Below the pieces are notes generated by a model that was given only the letters and a program-made list of their open reading frames with translations, had not been told where the DNA came from and did no database searches. From positions 1 to 35,983 of the forward strand of contig NZ_VFRR01000035.1 of assembly GCF_006385675.1 (NCBI RefSeq): DNA of 35,983 nucleotides. Reading direction: 5' to 3'. The DNA comes from Maribrevibacterium harenarium (lineage in GTDB: Bacteria > Pseudomonadota > Gammaproteobacteria > Pseudomonadales > Marinomonadaceae). Shown here in pieces: positions 1 through 7,266 of this stretch; the stretch's first letter is position 1, and each line of letters starts with the position of its first letter. Both the position numbers and the translations under genes were made by a program.

Positions 1-1
1 C

Positions 2-781
2 GATCTTGGGGTAATTCATTTAGCGGCCATGACGGATGGAAATGAGGCTGAAGTGATCGTGGGGCGCGGGCTTCGCTCGCTTATCCAGTATCGTAATCGT
101 AAGCTAGCAGAGTTTTCGAGACTGCAAAGCAGGCTCAAGAAAGGCTCCCGTAAAGCACGTAAGCTGCGTGTCTCTAAAGCCAAGATGCTTACCCGCAATG
201 ACCACCAAATTCGTAACTTGCTGCATCATGCCTCTAAGCAAATGGTGGACTTCTGCGTTGCTCAGGGTGCAGGAATGCTGGTGGTGGGCGATTGCATCAA
301 TATGAGTAAGAACGCTCGTAAGCGAAGAAAAGGCTCCAGTCGAAGCAACCAAATGAACAGCAATAATCCTTTAGGGCAGTTGCTTGAATATGTGAAATAC
401 AAAGGGAAACAGCGCGGTATTAAGCTAGAAAAAGAATCAGAGCAATACACCTCCCAAACCTGCCCGAAATGCGGCCATCGGCACAAACCTTCGGGGCGTA
501 TCTACCAATGTAAGAATCCAGAATGCGACTTTATTGGGATACGGGATCTTGTTGGCGCAGCTAACATTTTAAATAAAAGCGAGAACGGCTTAATCGTTCC
601 AAGCTACCAACTTCCGCCAGCTATGGCAAAGTATCGCAGGCCTATAAAAACACCTGTCGCAAGGTTGAACTGCGTAGTCCCGCTGACAACGGGCAAGTTG
701 CTTGATACTACCCTCGAAGCGGCTCAGGCACTCTTGAGTGCAGACAGTAATATGTCGTCTGAGCTGCCTCATGTGGCTTAA
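2..781 (+). CDS. tnpB: TnpB, RNA-guided RuvC-like endonuclease of an insertion sequence (5' truncated by window edge)
   Basis: Open frame with no start in the window; 259 residues are visible. It begins exactly at the RuvC-I motif DLGVIHLAA, whose Asp is the first catalytic residue. A basic helical stretch follows, then the RuvC-II strand LVVGDCIN, a four-cysteine zinc ribbon (CPKC, then C-x4-C) and the RuvC-III motif GIRDLVGAANIL. TnpB proteins are guided by omega RNA to cut DNA next to a TAM, which helps the element persist after transposase excision. The canonical RuvC-II glutamate is absent (Gly-Asp instead). A glutamate just before the zinc ribbon, in LEKESEQYTSQTC, is a candidate for the relocated glutamate described for some TnpB and Fanzor proteins. 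The visible part has no internal stop and looks intact. After RuvC-III there is a poorly conserved tail of about 80 residues. Confidence 0.9.
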   Translation, partial: DLGVIHLAAMTDGNEAEVIVGRGLRSLIQYRNRKLAEFSRLQSRLKKGSRKARKLRVSKAKMLTRNDHQIRNLLHHASKQMVDFCVAQGAGMLVVGDCINMSKNARKRRKGSSRSNQMNSNNPLGQLLEYVKYKGKQRGIKLEKESEQYTSQTCPKCGHRHKPSGRIYQCKNPECDFIGIRDLVGAANILNKSENGLIVPSYQLPPAMAKYRRPIKTPVARLNCVVPLTTGKLLDTTLEAAQALLSADSNMSSELPHVA

Positions 782-819
782 TCAAGAATCTCCGCAGCTT
801 GCTGCGCGAGAGTTGTCAA
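680..819 (+). ncRNA. Probable omega RNA region overlapping the tnpB 3' end
   Basis: TnpB guide RNAs are normally made from the 3' end of tnpB and the element's right end. Here, just after the tnpB stop, is a strong hairpin at 789-811: TCTC+CGCAGC pairs with GCTGCG+GAGA around a TT loop, with one bulged C. It is followed by AGTTGTCAA. This matches the general layout of an omega RNA 3' scaffold followed by guide sequence from the flanking DNA. The 5' boundary is a guess; only the hairpin is seen directly. Confidence 0.4.
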
Positions 820-837
820 TTTACGCAACCGCTTCCG

Positions 838-2316
838 CTATTTCTGATAAAACTCCCGGCACAGGGTGAGCAGTTTCTCCATATCCAGATGCTCAGCGCA
901 GCTTTGTGCCAAGCGTGCCACTTCCCGTTCCCGCAGGGCTTCATAGTCAAATGGGGTAAAGTCCTTCGCCCCAGCCCAAGTTAAAAGTGCAGCTAATGTA
1001 TCGGCATCATCCAGTAAGCCGTGCAGGTAGGTGCCAATGACTTGTCCATCTGGGCTGATGGCACCATCCGGTGTGCCATTTTCCAACCGGGCGAAAGCGT
1101 TCAAAGGTGCGTGATGCGTGGTAACGCCGGCGTGGATTTCATAACCTTTTACTGGTGCATTGCCTAACGTTGGTAATACCCCCTGACGCAGTTTCAGTTG
1201 TTTTTCCTTGGCTAAAGTGGTGCTGATCGGTAGGTAACTGAATCCCGCCATGGAAGAGGGTTGCTCATTTTCCAAACCATCTGGATCGTGGAGGCTTTCC
1301 CCCAGCATTTGGTAACCGCCGCAGATCCCCAATAATTTTCCGCCATAGCGTAAGTGACGATCTAGGTAGTCCTGCCAGCCATAGTCACGTAAAAAAGCCA
1401 AATCCGCTTGCACGCTTTTACTACCCGGTAGAATGACCAAATCGGCAGGAGGGATCGCATCACCGGCGCGGACTAGGGTGACGTTGACGTTTGGATGTAG
1501 GCGCAAGGCATCCCAGTCCGTATGGTTGCTGGTGCGGGGCAAGATCGGGATGACGACATTGAGTTTGGTTTGCTGCTGGTCTTTGGTTACGGTGTTGGCG
1601 ACCGCGTCTTCCGCCTCTAAATGGAAATCCATCAGATAAGGCAGCACACCGAGGACAGGCTTACCTGTTCGCTCCTCCAACCAATCAAGACCTGATTGTA
1701 GTAGGCTAATATCGCCACGAAAGCGATTGATAACAAAGCCGACAACGCGCTTTTGTTCACTGGGTGACAATAACGCTAGGGTGCCCACCAAATGAGCGAA
1801 GACGCCCCCCTTATCAATGTCCGCGATGATGATCACCGGGCAGTCTACCGCCTCGGCAAAGCCCATATTGGCGATATCTCGATCCCGCAAATTGATTTCC
1901 GCTGGGCTACCGGCACCTTCCGTGACAACCACATCATATTGTTGTTGCAGTCGATAAAATGAATCCAGCGCAGCTTGTTTGGCGACGGTTTTGTACTCGT
2001 GATAGCTCACTGCATTCATATTGCCGATGGCTTGCCCATGAATAATCACTTGCGCCCCAATATCTGTATTGGGTTTGAGCAAAATTGGGTTCATATCCAC
2101 ATGGGGCTCAAGTCCCGCTGCGTAAGCTTGCACTGCCTGAGCGCGACCAATTTCTTTACCATCCGCTGTCACCGCGCTATTCAATGCCATGTTTTGCGGT
2201 TTAAAAGGGGCGATGTTAAAACCCTGTTGTTTAAGCAGGCGACATAGACCGGTAACCAAGGTGCTTTTGCCGGCATCTGAGGTGGTGCCTTGCACCATGA
2301 TACTGAAGAATGACAT
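838..2316 (-). CDS. cobQ: Cobyric acid synthase CobQ (CbiP)
   Basis: Amidates the b, d, e and g carboxyl groups of adenosylcobyrinic acid a,c-diamide, using glutamine and ATP, to give cobyric acid in cytoplasmic B12 synthesis. The 492 residues fit the family. The N-terminal dethiobiotin-synthetase-like ATPase carries [10 protein letters not shown] (residues 10-19). The C-terminal class I glutamine amidotransferase domain has its nucleophile Cys332 in [10 protein letters not shown] and His432 in GTYLHGLL. The ATG at 2316 gives the standard N-terminus. It is transcribed divergently from cbiB, with 90 bp between the two start codons. I searched that gap by eye for a cobalamin riboswitch and found none. 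A tnpB-bearing element ends just past the stop codon, leaving the reading frame complete. Confidence 0.96.
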   Translation of the reverse strand: MSFFSIMVQGTTSDAGKSTLVTGLCRLLKQQGFNIAPFKPQNMALNSAVTADGKEIGRAQAVQAYAAGLEPHVDMNPILLKPNTDIGAQVIIHGQAIGNMNAVSYHEYKTVAKQAALDSFYRLQQQYDVVVTEGAGSPAEINLRDRDIANMGFAEAVDCPVIIIADIDKGGVFAHLVGTLALLSPSEQKRVVGFVINRFRGDISLLQSGLDWLEERTGKPVLGVLPYLMDFHLEAEDAVANTVTKDQQQTKLNVVIPILPRTSNHTDWDALRLHPNVNVTLVRAGDAIPPADLVILPGSKSVQADLAFLRDYGWQDYLDRHLRYGGKLLGICGGYQMLGESLHDPDGLENEQPSSMAGFSYLPISTTLAKEKQLKLRQGVLPTLGNAPVKGYEIHAGVTTHHAPLNAFARLENGTPDGAISPDGQVIGTYLHGLLDDADTLAALLTWAGAKDFTPFDYEALREREVARLAQSCAEHLDMEKLLTLCREFYQK

Positions 2317-2406
2317 GCGGGAAATTCACTTCACTACATCGAAAGAGTGCTAAAATTCTACCCTATTTTTCTCGGCTACCCCATGAAGGTTTTGTAGGTC
2401 AACTTG

Positions 2407-3345
2407 ATGGATTTTCTAATTAACTACATATCTAGCACCGCATGGGCGGTATTTTTTGCGCTTATGCTGGATCGCTTACTTGGGGAGCCAAAAGGTTGGC
2501 ACCCACTTATTTGGTTTGGCAATTGGGCCCGCCTATGTCGTGATACAGTTCAGGCCAAAGTCACCCATGATTCACAGCAACAACGTCGCCAGGGGATTCA
2601 AGCTTGGTGCGCCAGCGTCTTGCCTTGGCTCGTTATTTTGATGTTATTGCTTTGGTTGTTGCCGCCACTATTGGAGTTCCTATTGTCTGTGGTGGTGCTT
2701 TATTTTGCCATTGGCTGGCAAAGTCTGCGGGAGCATACCCGAGATATCAGCGATCCCTTATCCCACGGTTGGTTAGAAGAAAGTCGCACAGCAGTTGGGC
2801 GTATTGTCAGTCGGGATACCCAATCACTCAATGAAGAAGAAATTGCCAAAGCAGGGATTGAGTCGGTGTTAGAAAATGGTAGTGATGCGATCTTCGCCCC
2901 TATTTTCTGGTTTGTGCTGTTGGGTCCCTTCGGTGCTTTACTATATCGCCTCGCCAATACCCTAGATGCCATGTGGGGTTATAAAACGGAAGAGTTGCTA
3001 CATTTTGGGTGGTTCTCGGCGCGCTTTGATGATGTATTGAATTGGCTTCCGGCCCGTCTGGTTGTCTGGACCTATGGGGTATTGGGGAATCGGGAAGCTG
3101 CACTGCGCTGCGCGAACACCCAAGGAAAAGGTTGGAAAAGCCCGAATGCGGGGCCTGTTATGGCTGCTGGTGCTGGAGCGTTAGGTATTCAGTTAGGCGG
3201 GGCTGCCACCTATTTCGGCCAAGTGCAGCAGCGTCCGGTATTAGGGGAGGGGCAACGACCCCAAGCTGCGGATTTAACACGCGCAATACAACTGGTGGAT
3301 AAAGGAGTCTGGCTATGGCTAGCGGTAATCTTCGTTTTCATTTAA
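2407..3345 (+). CDS. cbiB: Adenosylcobinamide-phosphate synthase CbiB (CobD)
   Basis: Integral membrane enzyme that joins (R)-1-amino-2-propanol or its phosphate to adenosylcobyric acid, giving adenosylcobinamide (phosphate). Family hallmarks are visible: an N-terminal DRLLGEPKGWHPLIWFG block, then ESVLENGSDAIFAPIFWF, then YRLANTLDAMWGYK. The protein has several hydrophobic segments and 312 residues, normal for the family. I start at ATG 2407; a TTG directly before it would add one residue. It heads a three-gene run: cobC/cobD starts inside its 3' end (31-bp overlap) and cobU follows. The final steps (cobS, the lower-ligand gene cobT) are not in this window. Confidence 0.94.
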   Translation: MDFLINYISSTAWAVFFALMLDRLLGEPKGWHPLIWFGNWARLCRDTVQAKVTHDSQQQRRQGIQAWCASVLPWLVILMLLLWLLPPLLEFLLSVVVLYFAIGWQSLREHTRDISDPLSHGWLEESRTAVGRIVSRDTQSLNEEEIAKAGIESVLENGSDAIFAPIFWFVLLGPFGALLYRLANTLDAMWGYKTEELLHFGWFSARFDDVLNWLPARLVVWTYGVLGNREAALRCANTQGKGWKSPNAGPVMAAGAGALGIQLGGAATYFGQVQQRPVLGEGQRPQAADLTRAIQLVDKGVWLWLAVIFVFI

Positions 3346-4391
3346 CCCCGCTACCTCATGGTGGTGACCTAGGCAGTCTGTTGCGACACAAGGGTGGAGA
3401 TAAAGCACAGTGGCTAGATTTGTCATCAGCCTGCAATCGGGTGCCTTGGTGCCCGCCGGCGTCCTTCATCGAACCTTGGAGTGGCTTGCCAGATTTGACG
3501 CCGCTGAAACTCGCAGCCACGGCTTATTATGGTGCTGAGCCAGCCGTAATTGGTGCCGGTACCCAGCAATTGATCGAGGCATTGCCACCTTTATGGCGGG
3601 TGCAGTACGGTCTGGGGGTGGTGATGATCCCGGCAATCGGCTACCGAGAGCATGGCTTTGCTTGGGACAAGTGGGGTTTTACCATTCGCACCTATGAAAA
3701 TGTGGCTGAACTATTGGATCAAGACTGGCAGGTAGCCGTGGTGATACACCCCAACAACCCAACGGGTGACGTTGTTTCTTTTGCTCTACAACAAGAACTG
3801 ATGGAGTGTCTGACAGCCCATCCCGATCGCTTGTTGGTATGGGACGAAGCCTTTATCGATGTCACTCCAGAACAGAGCCTGCTTAACAAAGATCACTTTG
3901 CCACTTTGCCTGATAATCTTGCCGTATTGCGCTCGGTGGGTAAGTTCTATGGTCTTGAAGGGTTCCGCGTTGGTTTCTTATTCGGCTTGCCGAAGCAACG
4001 GGCATTTTTACAATCCCAAATGGGACCTTGGCCGATTGCCAGCATCTCGGTGGCTCGGGTGAGTGGTGCGCTCTTAGATAGAGAATGGCAACAAACCACG
4101 CGGGAGCGACTTGTGGAGCAAATGTTAGCTTTCAAAGAGCGGGTAATCCCCAAGTTTTGTAGTGTGTTTGATTCGGTGGAATACCAACTGACACCCTTTT
4201 TTTGTACTTGGTTTTTGGACGATGCGCTGCAAGCTGAACAAGTGTTTCAGTCTCTGCACCAAGTAAAAGTGCACACTCGCTTGGGAGAAGGCTGGATTCG
4301 GGTAGCCATGCCTACATTTAGTGAATTAGAAACGTTAAATAGCCGCTTAACCTCTCTGATTTCTGGGCGCTACGGCAAGGAGTTGGCATGA
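3315..4391 (+). CDS. cobC: Threonine-phosphate decarboxylase (PLP, aminotransferase class I/II fold)
   Basis: Makes (R)-1-amino-2-propanol O-2-phosphate from L-threonine phosphate for the cobalamin nucleotide loop (named CobD in Salmonella, CobC in Pseudomonas). It is 358 residues with the fold-type I signature: HPNNPTG (residues 145-151), WDEAF as the PLP-ring aspartate strand, and SVGKFYGLEGFRVGF with the probable Schiff-base Lys210. A Shine-Dalgarno AAAGGAG at 3301-3307 lies 7 nt before the ATG and inside cbiB, so the two genes are probably translationally coupled. It overlaps the next gene by 4 nt. A histidinol-phosphate aminotransferase is the obvious look-alike, but the position between cbiB and cobU favours the B12 role. 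Confidence 0.93.
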   Translation: MASGNLRFHLTPLPHGGDLGSLLRHKGGDKAQWLDLSSACNRVPWCPPASFIEPWSGLPDLTPLKLAATAYYGAEPAVIGAGTQQLIEALPPLWRVQYGLGVVMIPAIGYREHGFAWDKWGFTIRTYENVAELLDQDWQVAVVIHPNNPTGDVVSFALQQELMECLTAHPDRLLVWDEAFIDVTPEQSLLNKDHFATLPDNLAVLRSVGKFYGLEGFRVGFLFGLPKQRAFLQSQMGPWPIASISVARVSGALLDREWQQTTRERLVEQMLAFKERVIPKFCSVFDSVEYQLTPFFCTWFLDDALQAEQVFQSLHQVKVHTRLGEGWIRVAMPTFSELETLNSRLTSLISGRYGKELA

Positions 4392-4912
4392 AGCACTTAG
4401 TACTGGGCGGTGTGAAAAGCGGCAAGAGCGTTTTCGCGGAACAATGGATTTGCCAACAAGACCGTGACATCGTCTACATTGCCACCAATATGGTGTGGGA
4501 CGAGGGGATGCAAGCAAGAGTGGCAGTGCACCAAGCTCGGCGCCCAGCCACTTGGGAATTGATTGAAGAACCGGTGGCCCTAGGTGGCACCCTAGACGCG
4601 TTGGCAACCAGAGCCAACCCGCCTGCGGTTATCTTGGAATGCTTATCTTTATGGATGACCAATCTTCTCTGCGCTGAGGAAGAAGCCCTGCTAGAGCAGG
4701 AGTATCAGGCTTTTCTCGCAGCGCTGGCGACTTACCCCGCGCCCATCGTCATGGTCAGCGCGGAAGTTGGGTTGGGTGTTATGCCAGATAATGCCTTGGG
4801 GAGAAAATTCGCCGACCGTATTGGGGTGTTGAATCAAACCCTGGGGCAGCAAGTGGAACAGGTTACCTTCGTTGCGGCGGGGTTGCCGTTGACGTTAAAA
4901 AGTACTAAATGA
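4388..4912 (+). CDS. cobU: Adenosylcobinamide kinase / adenosylcobinamide-phosphate guanylyltransferase
   Basis: Bifunctional enzyme that phosphorylates adenosylcobinamide and then transfers GMP to give adenosylcobinamide-GDP, the substrate of cobalamin synthase. The P-loop GGVKSGKS is at residues 7-14. His48, in VAVHQARRPATW, fits the guanylylated histidine of the family. LECLSLWMTNLL and the C-terminal blocks VSAEVGLGVMP, GRKFADRIGVLNQ and VAAGLPLTLK complete the standard pattern. The length of 174 residues is normal. It is the last gene of the + strand cob run and overlaps its upstream neighbour by 4 nt. No cobS follows, so the rest of the pathway must be encoded elsewhere. Confidence 0.95.
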   Translation: MKHLVLGGVKSGKSVFAEQWICQQDRDIVYIATNMVWDEGMQARVAVHQARRPATWELIEEPVALGGTLDALATRANPPAVILECLSLWMTNLLCAEEEALLEQEYQAFLAALATYPAPIVMVSAEVGLGVMPDNALGRKFADRIGVLNQTLGQQVEQVTFVAAGLPLTLKSTK

Positions 4913-4921
4913 TCATTGCTT

Positions 4922-4941
4922 GATTTACACTGATGTAAATC
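4922..4941. promoter_or_regulatory. Perfect 8-bp inverted repeat between cobU and gpt (candidate operator)
   Basis: The arms GATTTACA and TGTAAATC are separated by CTGA. No T-run follows, so it is unlikely to be a terminator for the cob operon. A second perfect palindrome, ACCAATTGGT, lies at 4945-4954, and a -10-like TAAAAT at 4956-4961. The arrangement suggests repressor control of gpt. I do not recognise the regulator. Confidence 0.4.
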
Positions 4942-5047
4942 CTAACCAATTGGTCTAAAATTCGCGCCTTTAAATTAATACCTTAGCTGATTGCAGCTTG
5001 CTAAATCATTGTTTCGTTTAGGTCGTATTTCGTGGAGGAGTGACGCC

Positions 5048-5545
5048 ATGACCCCATATTCCAAGGATTTTCCCGTTAGTTGGGAAGAGTTACACCGCAA
5101 TACTCGTGCGTTAGCTTGGCGCTTGCTGGAGCAGGGCCCTTGGAAAGGCATTATCGCCATCACCCGAGGCGGTTTGGTGCCTGCCGCGATCTTGTGTCGT
5201 GAAATGGATATTCGCCTGATTGATACCATCTGCGTGGTGAGCTACGAATCCGGTAATGGTGATGCTACTGCCAACGTACAGGGAGACCTGCGTATTCTTA
5301 AAGGAGTAGAAGGGGATGGAGAAGGCTTCATTTTGATCGATGATCTGGTTGATACGGGCAAGACCGCCAAGGCTATCCGTGCCTTGTTGCCGAAAGCCCA
5401 TTTCGCCACCATTTATGCCAAGCCTGCCGGTAAGCCTTTGGTAGACACATTTATTACGGAAGTGAGTCAAGATACCTGGATTCGTTTCCCTTGGGATATG
5501 GAATACACCTTCTCCACGCCGCTGGCAGACAGACAAAAGTCTTAA
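5048..5545 (+). CDS. gpt: Xanthine phosphoribosyltransferase Gpt (xanthine/guanine salvage)
   Basis: Converts xanthine and guanine, with PRPP, to XMP and GMP in purine salvage. It follows the E. coli Gpt pattern: [16 protein letters not shown] near the N-terminus, the PRPP loop [13 protein letters not shown] (about residues 95-107), [18 protein letters not shown], then [12 protein letters not shown] at the end. It has 165 residues, somewhat longer than the roughly 152 of E. coli, partly from an insertion around [12 protein letters not shown] chose the ATG at 5048 because GGAGGAG lies 7 nt upstream and the protein then aligns with Gpt. A longer frame from 4991 exists but would add a non-conserved tail. 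It is preceded by palindromes that may be operators. Confidence 0.94.
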   Translation: MTPYSKDFPVSWEELHRNTRALAWRLLEQGPWKGIIAITRGGLVPAAILCREMDIRLIDTICVVSYESGNGDATANVQGDLRILKGVEGDGEGFILIDDLVDTGKTAKAIRALLPKAHFATIYAKPAGKPLVDTFITEVSQDTWIRFPWDMEYTFSTPLADRQKS

Positions 5546-5672
5546 ACCTTTGCAAAATGCTTTGTACGGTTCGCTTCTGATTGGCTAAACTGATCTAACG
5601 TGGCAATAGTTGCAAACAGATACAAATATTGTCACTTCATTTGCATAGTTATGGTCTAGGTTTATGGTATGG

Positions 5673-5696
5673 AAAGCCTCATATTGTTGGGGCTTT
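5673..5696 (+). terminator. Weak candidate terminator after gpt
   Basis: AAAGCC (5673-5678) pairs with GGCTTT (5691-5696) over a 12-nt loop and is followed by a short TTTG run. The stem is short, so the call is tentative. It lies 128 bp after the gpt stop and 45 bp before the next start. Confidence 0.25.
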
Positions 5697-5740
5697 TGTT
5701 CAAATCATAGCTCATACACAGTTTGCTATAAGGATACGTT

Positions 5741-6142
5741 ATGAAGCACTCGTTCGCACGCGCAGTTTTGCTTGGCTGCTTGGTTCTGTTGCCCGCTTTT
5801 GCTTGGGCGCAAGGCTTTGTGGCTCGGGCACAATTCTCCTCTGATGTGGTCGATCGGGAGCCGATTGACGATATTGGTAGTACCATCAAGGTGGAATACG
5901 GTGAAATTCAGCGGGTTTATTTCTTCTCTGACCTGCGAGAAATGCAAGGAACACAGGTGGTACATCGCTGGTTGTTGGACGGGGACGTGCAAGCAGAAAT
6001 TCCGTTTGATATCGGTGGTAACCGCTGGCGGGTCTGGTCATCCAAGCGCTTGATGCCAGGTTTTGACGGTCATTGGGCGGTGGAAGTTGTTCAAGACGGT
6101 GATATCATTGAAACCTATTCGTTTGATTACGTTGATGAGTAA
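5741..6142 (+). CDS. DUF2914 family secreted protein
   Basis: A 133-residue protein with a typical Sec signal peptide (hydrophobic residues 7-20, predicted cleavage after AWA near residue 23), so probably periplasmic. The mature part matches the DUF2914 pattern I know: VARAQFSSDVVDREPID, then FFSDLREMQG, VHRWLLDG, and GGNRWRVWSSKRLMPGFDGHW. The function of DUF2914 is not established; in other bacteria the domain is often attached to membrane proteins, whereas here it stands alone. A good ribosome site (AAGGA) precedes the ATG. The next gene starts 21 bp downstream on the same strand, so they are probably co-transcribed. Confidence 0.85.
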   Translation: MKHSFARAVLLGCLVLLPAFAWAQGFVARAQFSSDVVDREPIDDIGSTIKVEYGEIQRVYFFSDLREMQGTQVVHRWLLDGDVQAEIPFDIGGNRWRVWSSKRLMPGFDGHWAVEVVQDGDIIETYSFDYVDE

Positions 6143-6163
6143 CCGCTTTAGAAGGTAGTCGTT

Positions 6164-6496
6164 ATGCCCCATATTCGTGCCCGAGGTTTGGCGCTAGAAG
6201 AGTTAGAGTTAGTATCCGATCTATTGATCGAGCAGTTAGCGGTGGCGATGAATACCCCCGCCAATGAGTTTACCCTTGAATACACGCCAGTCACTTATTT
6301 CGCGGTGGGTGGTGCTGCTCCTGCTTATCCTTTCTTTGAGATTCTGTGGTTTGATCGCGGTGCCGAAGTAAAAGCCAAAGTCGCCACGATTATTGACGAC
6401 CTAATCCGCCCTCAGGTGGAGCCCGGTTTGGATGTCACGGTGCTATTCCATGATTTGAAAGGTGCTGACTACTTCGAGAACAAACAGCACTTTTGA
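6164..6496 (+). CDS. DUF1904 family protein (tautomerase-like fold)
   Basis: A 110-residue cytoplasmic protein beginning MPHIRARGL, without signal peptide or membrane segment. The length, the N-terminal MPH-type start and the central VTYFAVGGAAPAYPFFEILWFDRG block fit DUF1904, a family whose structure resembles 4-oxalocrotonate tautomerase. In tautomerases the catalytic residue is the proline exposed after Met removal, and Pro2 is present here, but no substrate is known for this family. It follows the DUF2914 gene by 21 bp and ends just before a strong hairpin. Confidence 0.8.
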   Translation: MPHIRARGLALEELELVSDLLIEQLAVAMNTPANEFTLEYTPVTYFAVGGAAPAYPFFEILWFDRGAEVKAKVATIIDDLIRPQVEPGLDVTVLFHDLKGADYFENKQHF

Positions 6497-6522
6497 GCAC
6501 TACTGACAGCGTTATAAAATAA

Positions 6523-6543
6523 AACCAGTCCCAGGGACTGGTT
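6523..6543. terminator. Strong hairpin between convergent genes (shared or minus-strand terminator)
   Basis: A perfect 10-bp inverted repeat, AACCAGTCCC-A-GGGACTGGTT, sits between the + strand DUF1904 gene and the - strand antitoxin. Read on the minus strand, the stem is followed by TTTTATTTTAT-like sequence, so it fits best as the intrinsic terminator of the antitoxin gene. It may also stop + strand transcripts. Confidence 0.75.
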
Positions 6544-6578
6544 AAGTTGATTGATAAGTCTCAACTAGCTGGTGTGCG

Positions 6579-6944
6579 TCAGATCAAATCATCCAAATCA
6601 ACATTTAATGCTTCCGCGATTCTCTTCAGGGTATCCACTGCCCCAGACTTTTTACCTGCTTCAATCTGCGAAATATACGCTGATGATACGCCTGAATGTT
6701 TGGCTAGCGTAGCTTGGCTCAAACCTCGATATTCCCGCCAGACTTTTATCGGTGATTCACCATCTAATAGACGGTCAACCAACTCCGCGGGAACAGATTC
6801 TTCTTGGCCGCTGTCGATGGCCTGACGGATGGCAGTAGCCTCTTTGATATCTTCTAGGGCTTCTAGGCGGGCCTCCAACGCATACCACTCTTCGATTGGT
6901 AGCACCACGAATGCGGGACGCCCATCTTTTTCTAACACCTGCAT
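6579..6944 (-). CDS. XRE-family antitoxin-like transcriptional regulator
   Basis: A 121-residue protein with two parts. The N-terminus (MQVLEKDGRPAFVVLPIEEWYALEA) resembles the regulatory or dimerisation part of Phd/YefM-like and RelB-like antitoxins. Residues of about 69-121 form an XRE helix-turn-helix (WREYRGLSQATLAKHSGVSSAYISQIEAG, split here by function: recognition helix near SSAYISQIE). Proteins of this build are usually the second gene of a RelE-type toxin-antitoxin pair and repress their own promoter. The upstream toxin frame is present only as a 35-codon remnant (6932-7039), so this looks like an orphan antitoxin. It could have been kept as a regulator or as protection against related toxins. 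Confidence 0.82.
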   Translation of the reverse strand: MQVLEKDGRPAFVVLPIEEWYALEARLEALEDIKEATAIRQAIDSGQEESVPAELVDRLLDGESPIKVWREYRGLSQATLAKHSGVSSAYISQIEAGKKSGAVDTLKRIAEALNVDLDDLI

Positions 6945-7039
6945 ATCACTTTATCCCGAATTTGTTTGGCGATTGGCGTTGGCATCTTCCGTAACATTTT
7001 TAACGCTTGTTTGCTGTATAAAAACAGTGAACATATCAT
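6932..7039 (-). pseudogene. Truncated RelE/ParE-like toxin remnant upstream of the antitoxin
   Basis: A short frame on the minus strand, ATG at 7037-7039 to TAG at 6932-6934, encodes 35 residues. Residues 8-31 (YSKQALKMLRKMP, then TPIAKQIRDKV) match the conserved first helices of RelE-superfamily toxins that sit immediately upstream of XRE antitoxins. After residue 31 the match ends and the frame stops inside the antitoxin start. A full toxin would need about 60 to 70 further residues. The simplest reading is an internal deletion that removed the catalytic C-terminal sheet and left the promoter, toxin start and intact antitoxin. Confidence 0.65.
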
Positions 7040-7194
7040 CAATAATAACCCATAGTTAATATTTAAGAAAAATTAAAAATAACTCAAAGTTATCTTTATG
7101 TTAGGAGAAGCACTCCGATTTTTCAATTGTGCGGATAGGGCAGAGAGAAATGTTTGTCTTATTTTGGGGCAAAAATAGAGAGTTTGATAATGAG

Positions 7195-7215
7195 GCCCCG
7201 CCATGCGGCGGGGGC
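7195..7215. terminator. GC-rich hairpin downstream of astB
   Basis: GCCCCGCC (7195-7202) pairs with GGCGGGGGC (7207-7215), with one bulged G, about 50 bp after the astB stop on the minus strand. It is the likely transcript end of the ast operon, but no T-run follows on either strand, so it may work only as a 3'-end stabiliser or a Rho-assisted stop. Confidence 0.45.
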
Positions 7216-7266
7216 TTGATTAGCTGTCTAAAACCATCTGAGCGCTGACTTTATTTTGCTCTCAGT

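Larger units (their letters stand above)
1..819 (+). mobile_element. Partial TnpB-bearing insertion sequence (right part), IS607 or IS200/IS605 superfamily
   Basis: The window opens inside a tnpB gene and the element seems to end shortly after a GC-rich hairpin at 789-811, within about 25 bp of the cobQ stop codon. The left part, including any tnpA, lies outside the window, so the family is uncertain. The TnpB subtype (GD in place of the usual RuvC-II glutamate) is one I associate with IS607-type and stand-alone tnpB elements. An IS607-type tnpA starts in the same orientation at the other edge of the window. The exact right end was not determined; 819 is an estimate just after the TTGTCAA that follows the hairpin. 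Confidence 0.7.

Noticed and set aside
2317..2406. Possible cobalamin riboswitch between cobQ and cbiB
   Set aside because: The gap is only 90 bp and shows no B12-box-like conserved core or extended pairing; it is too short for the usual element.
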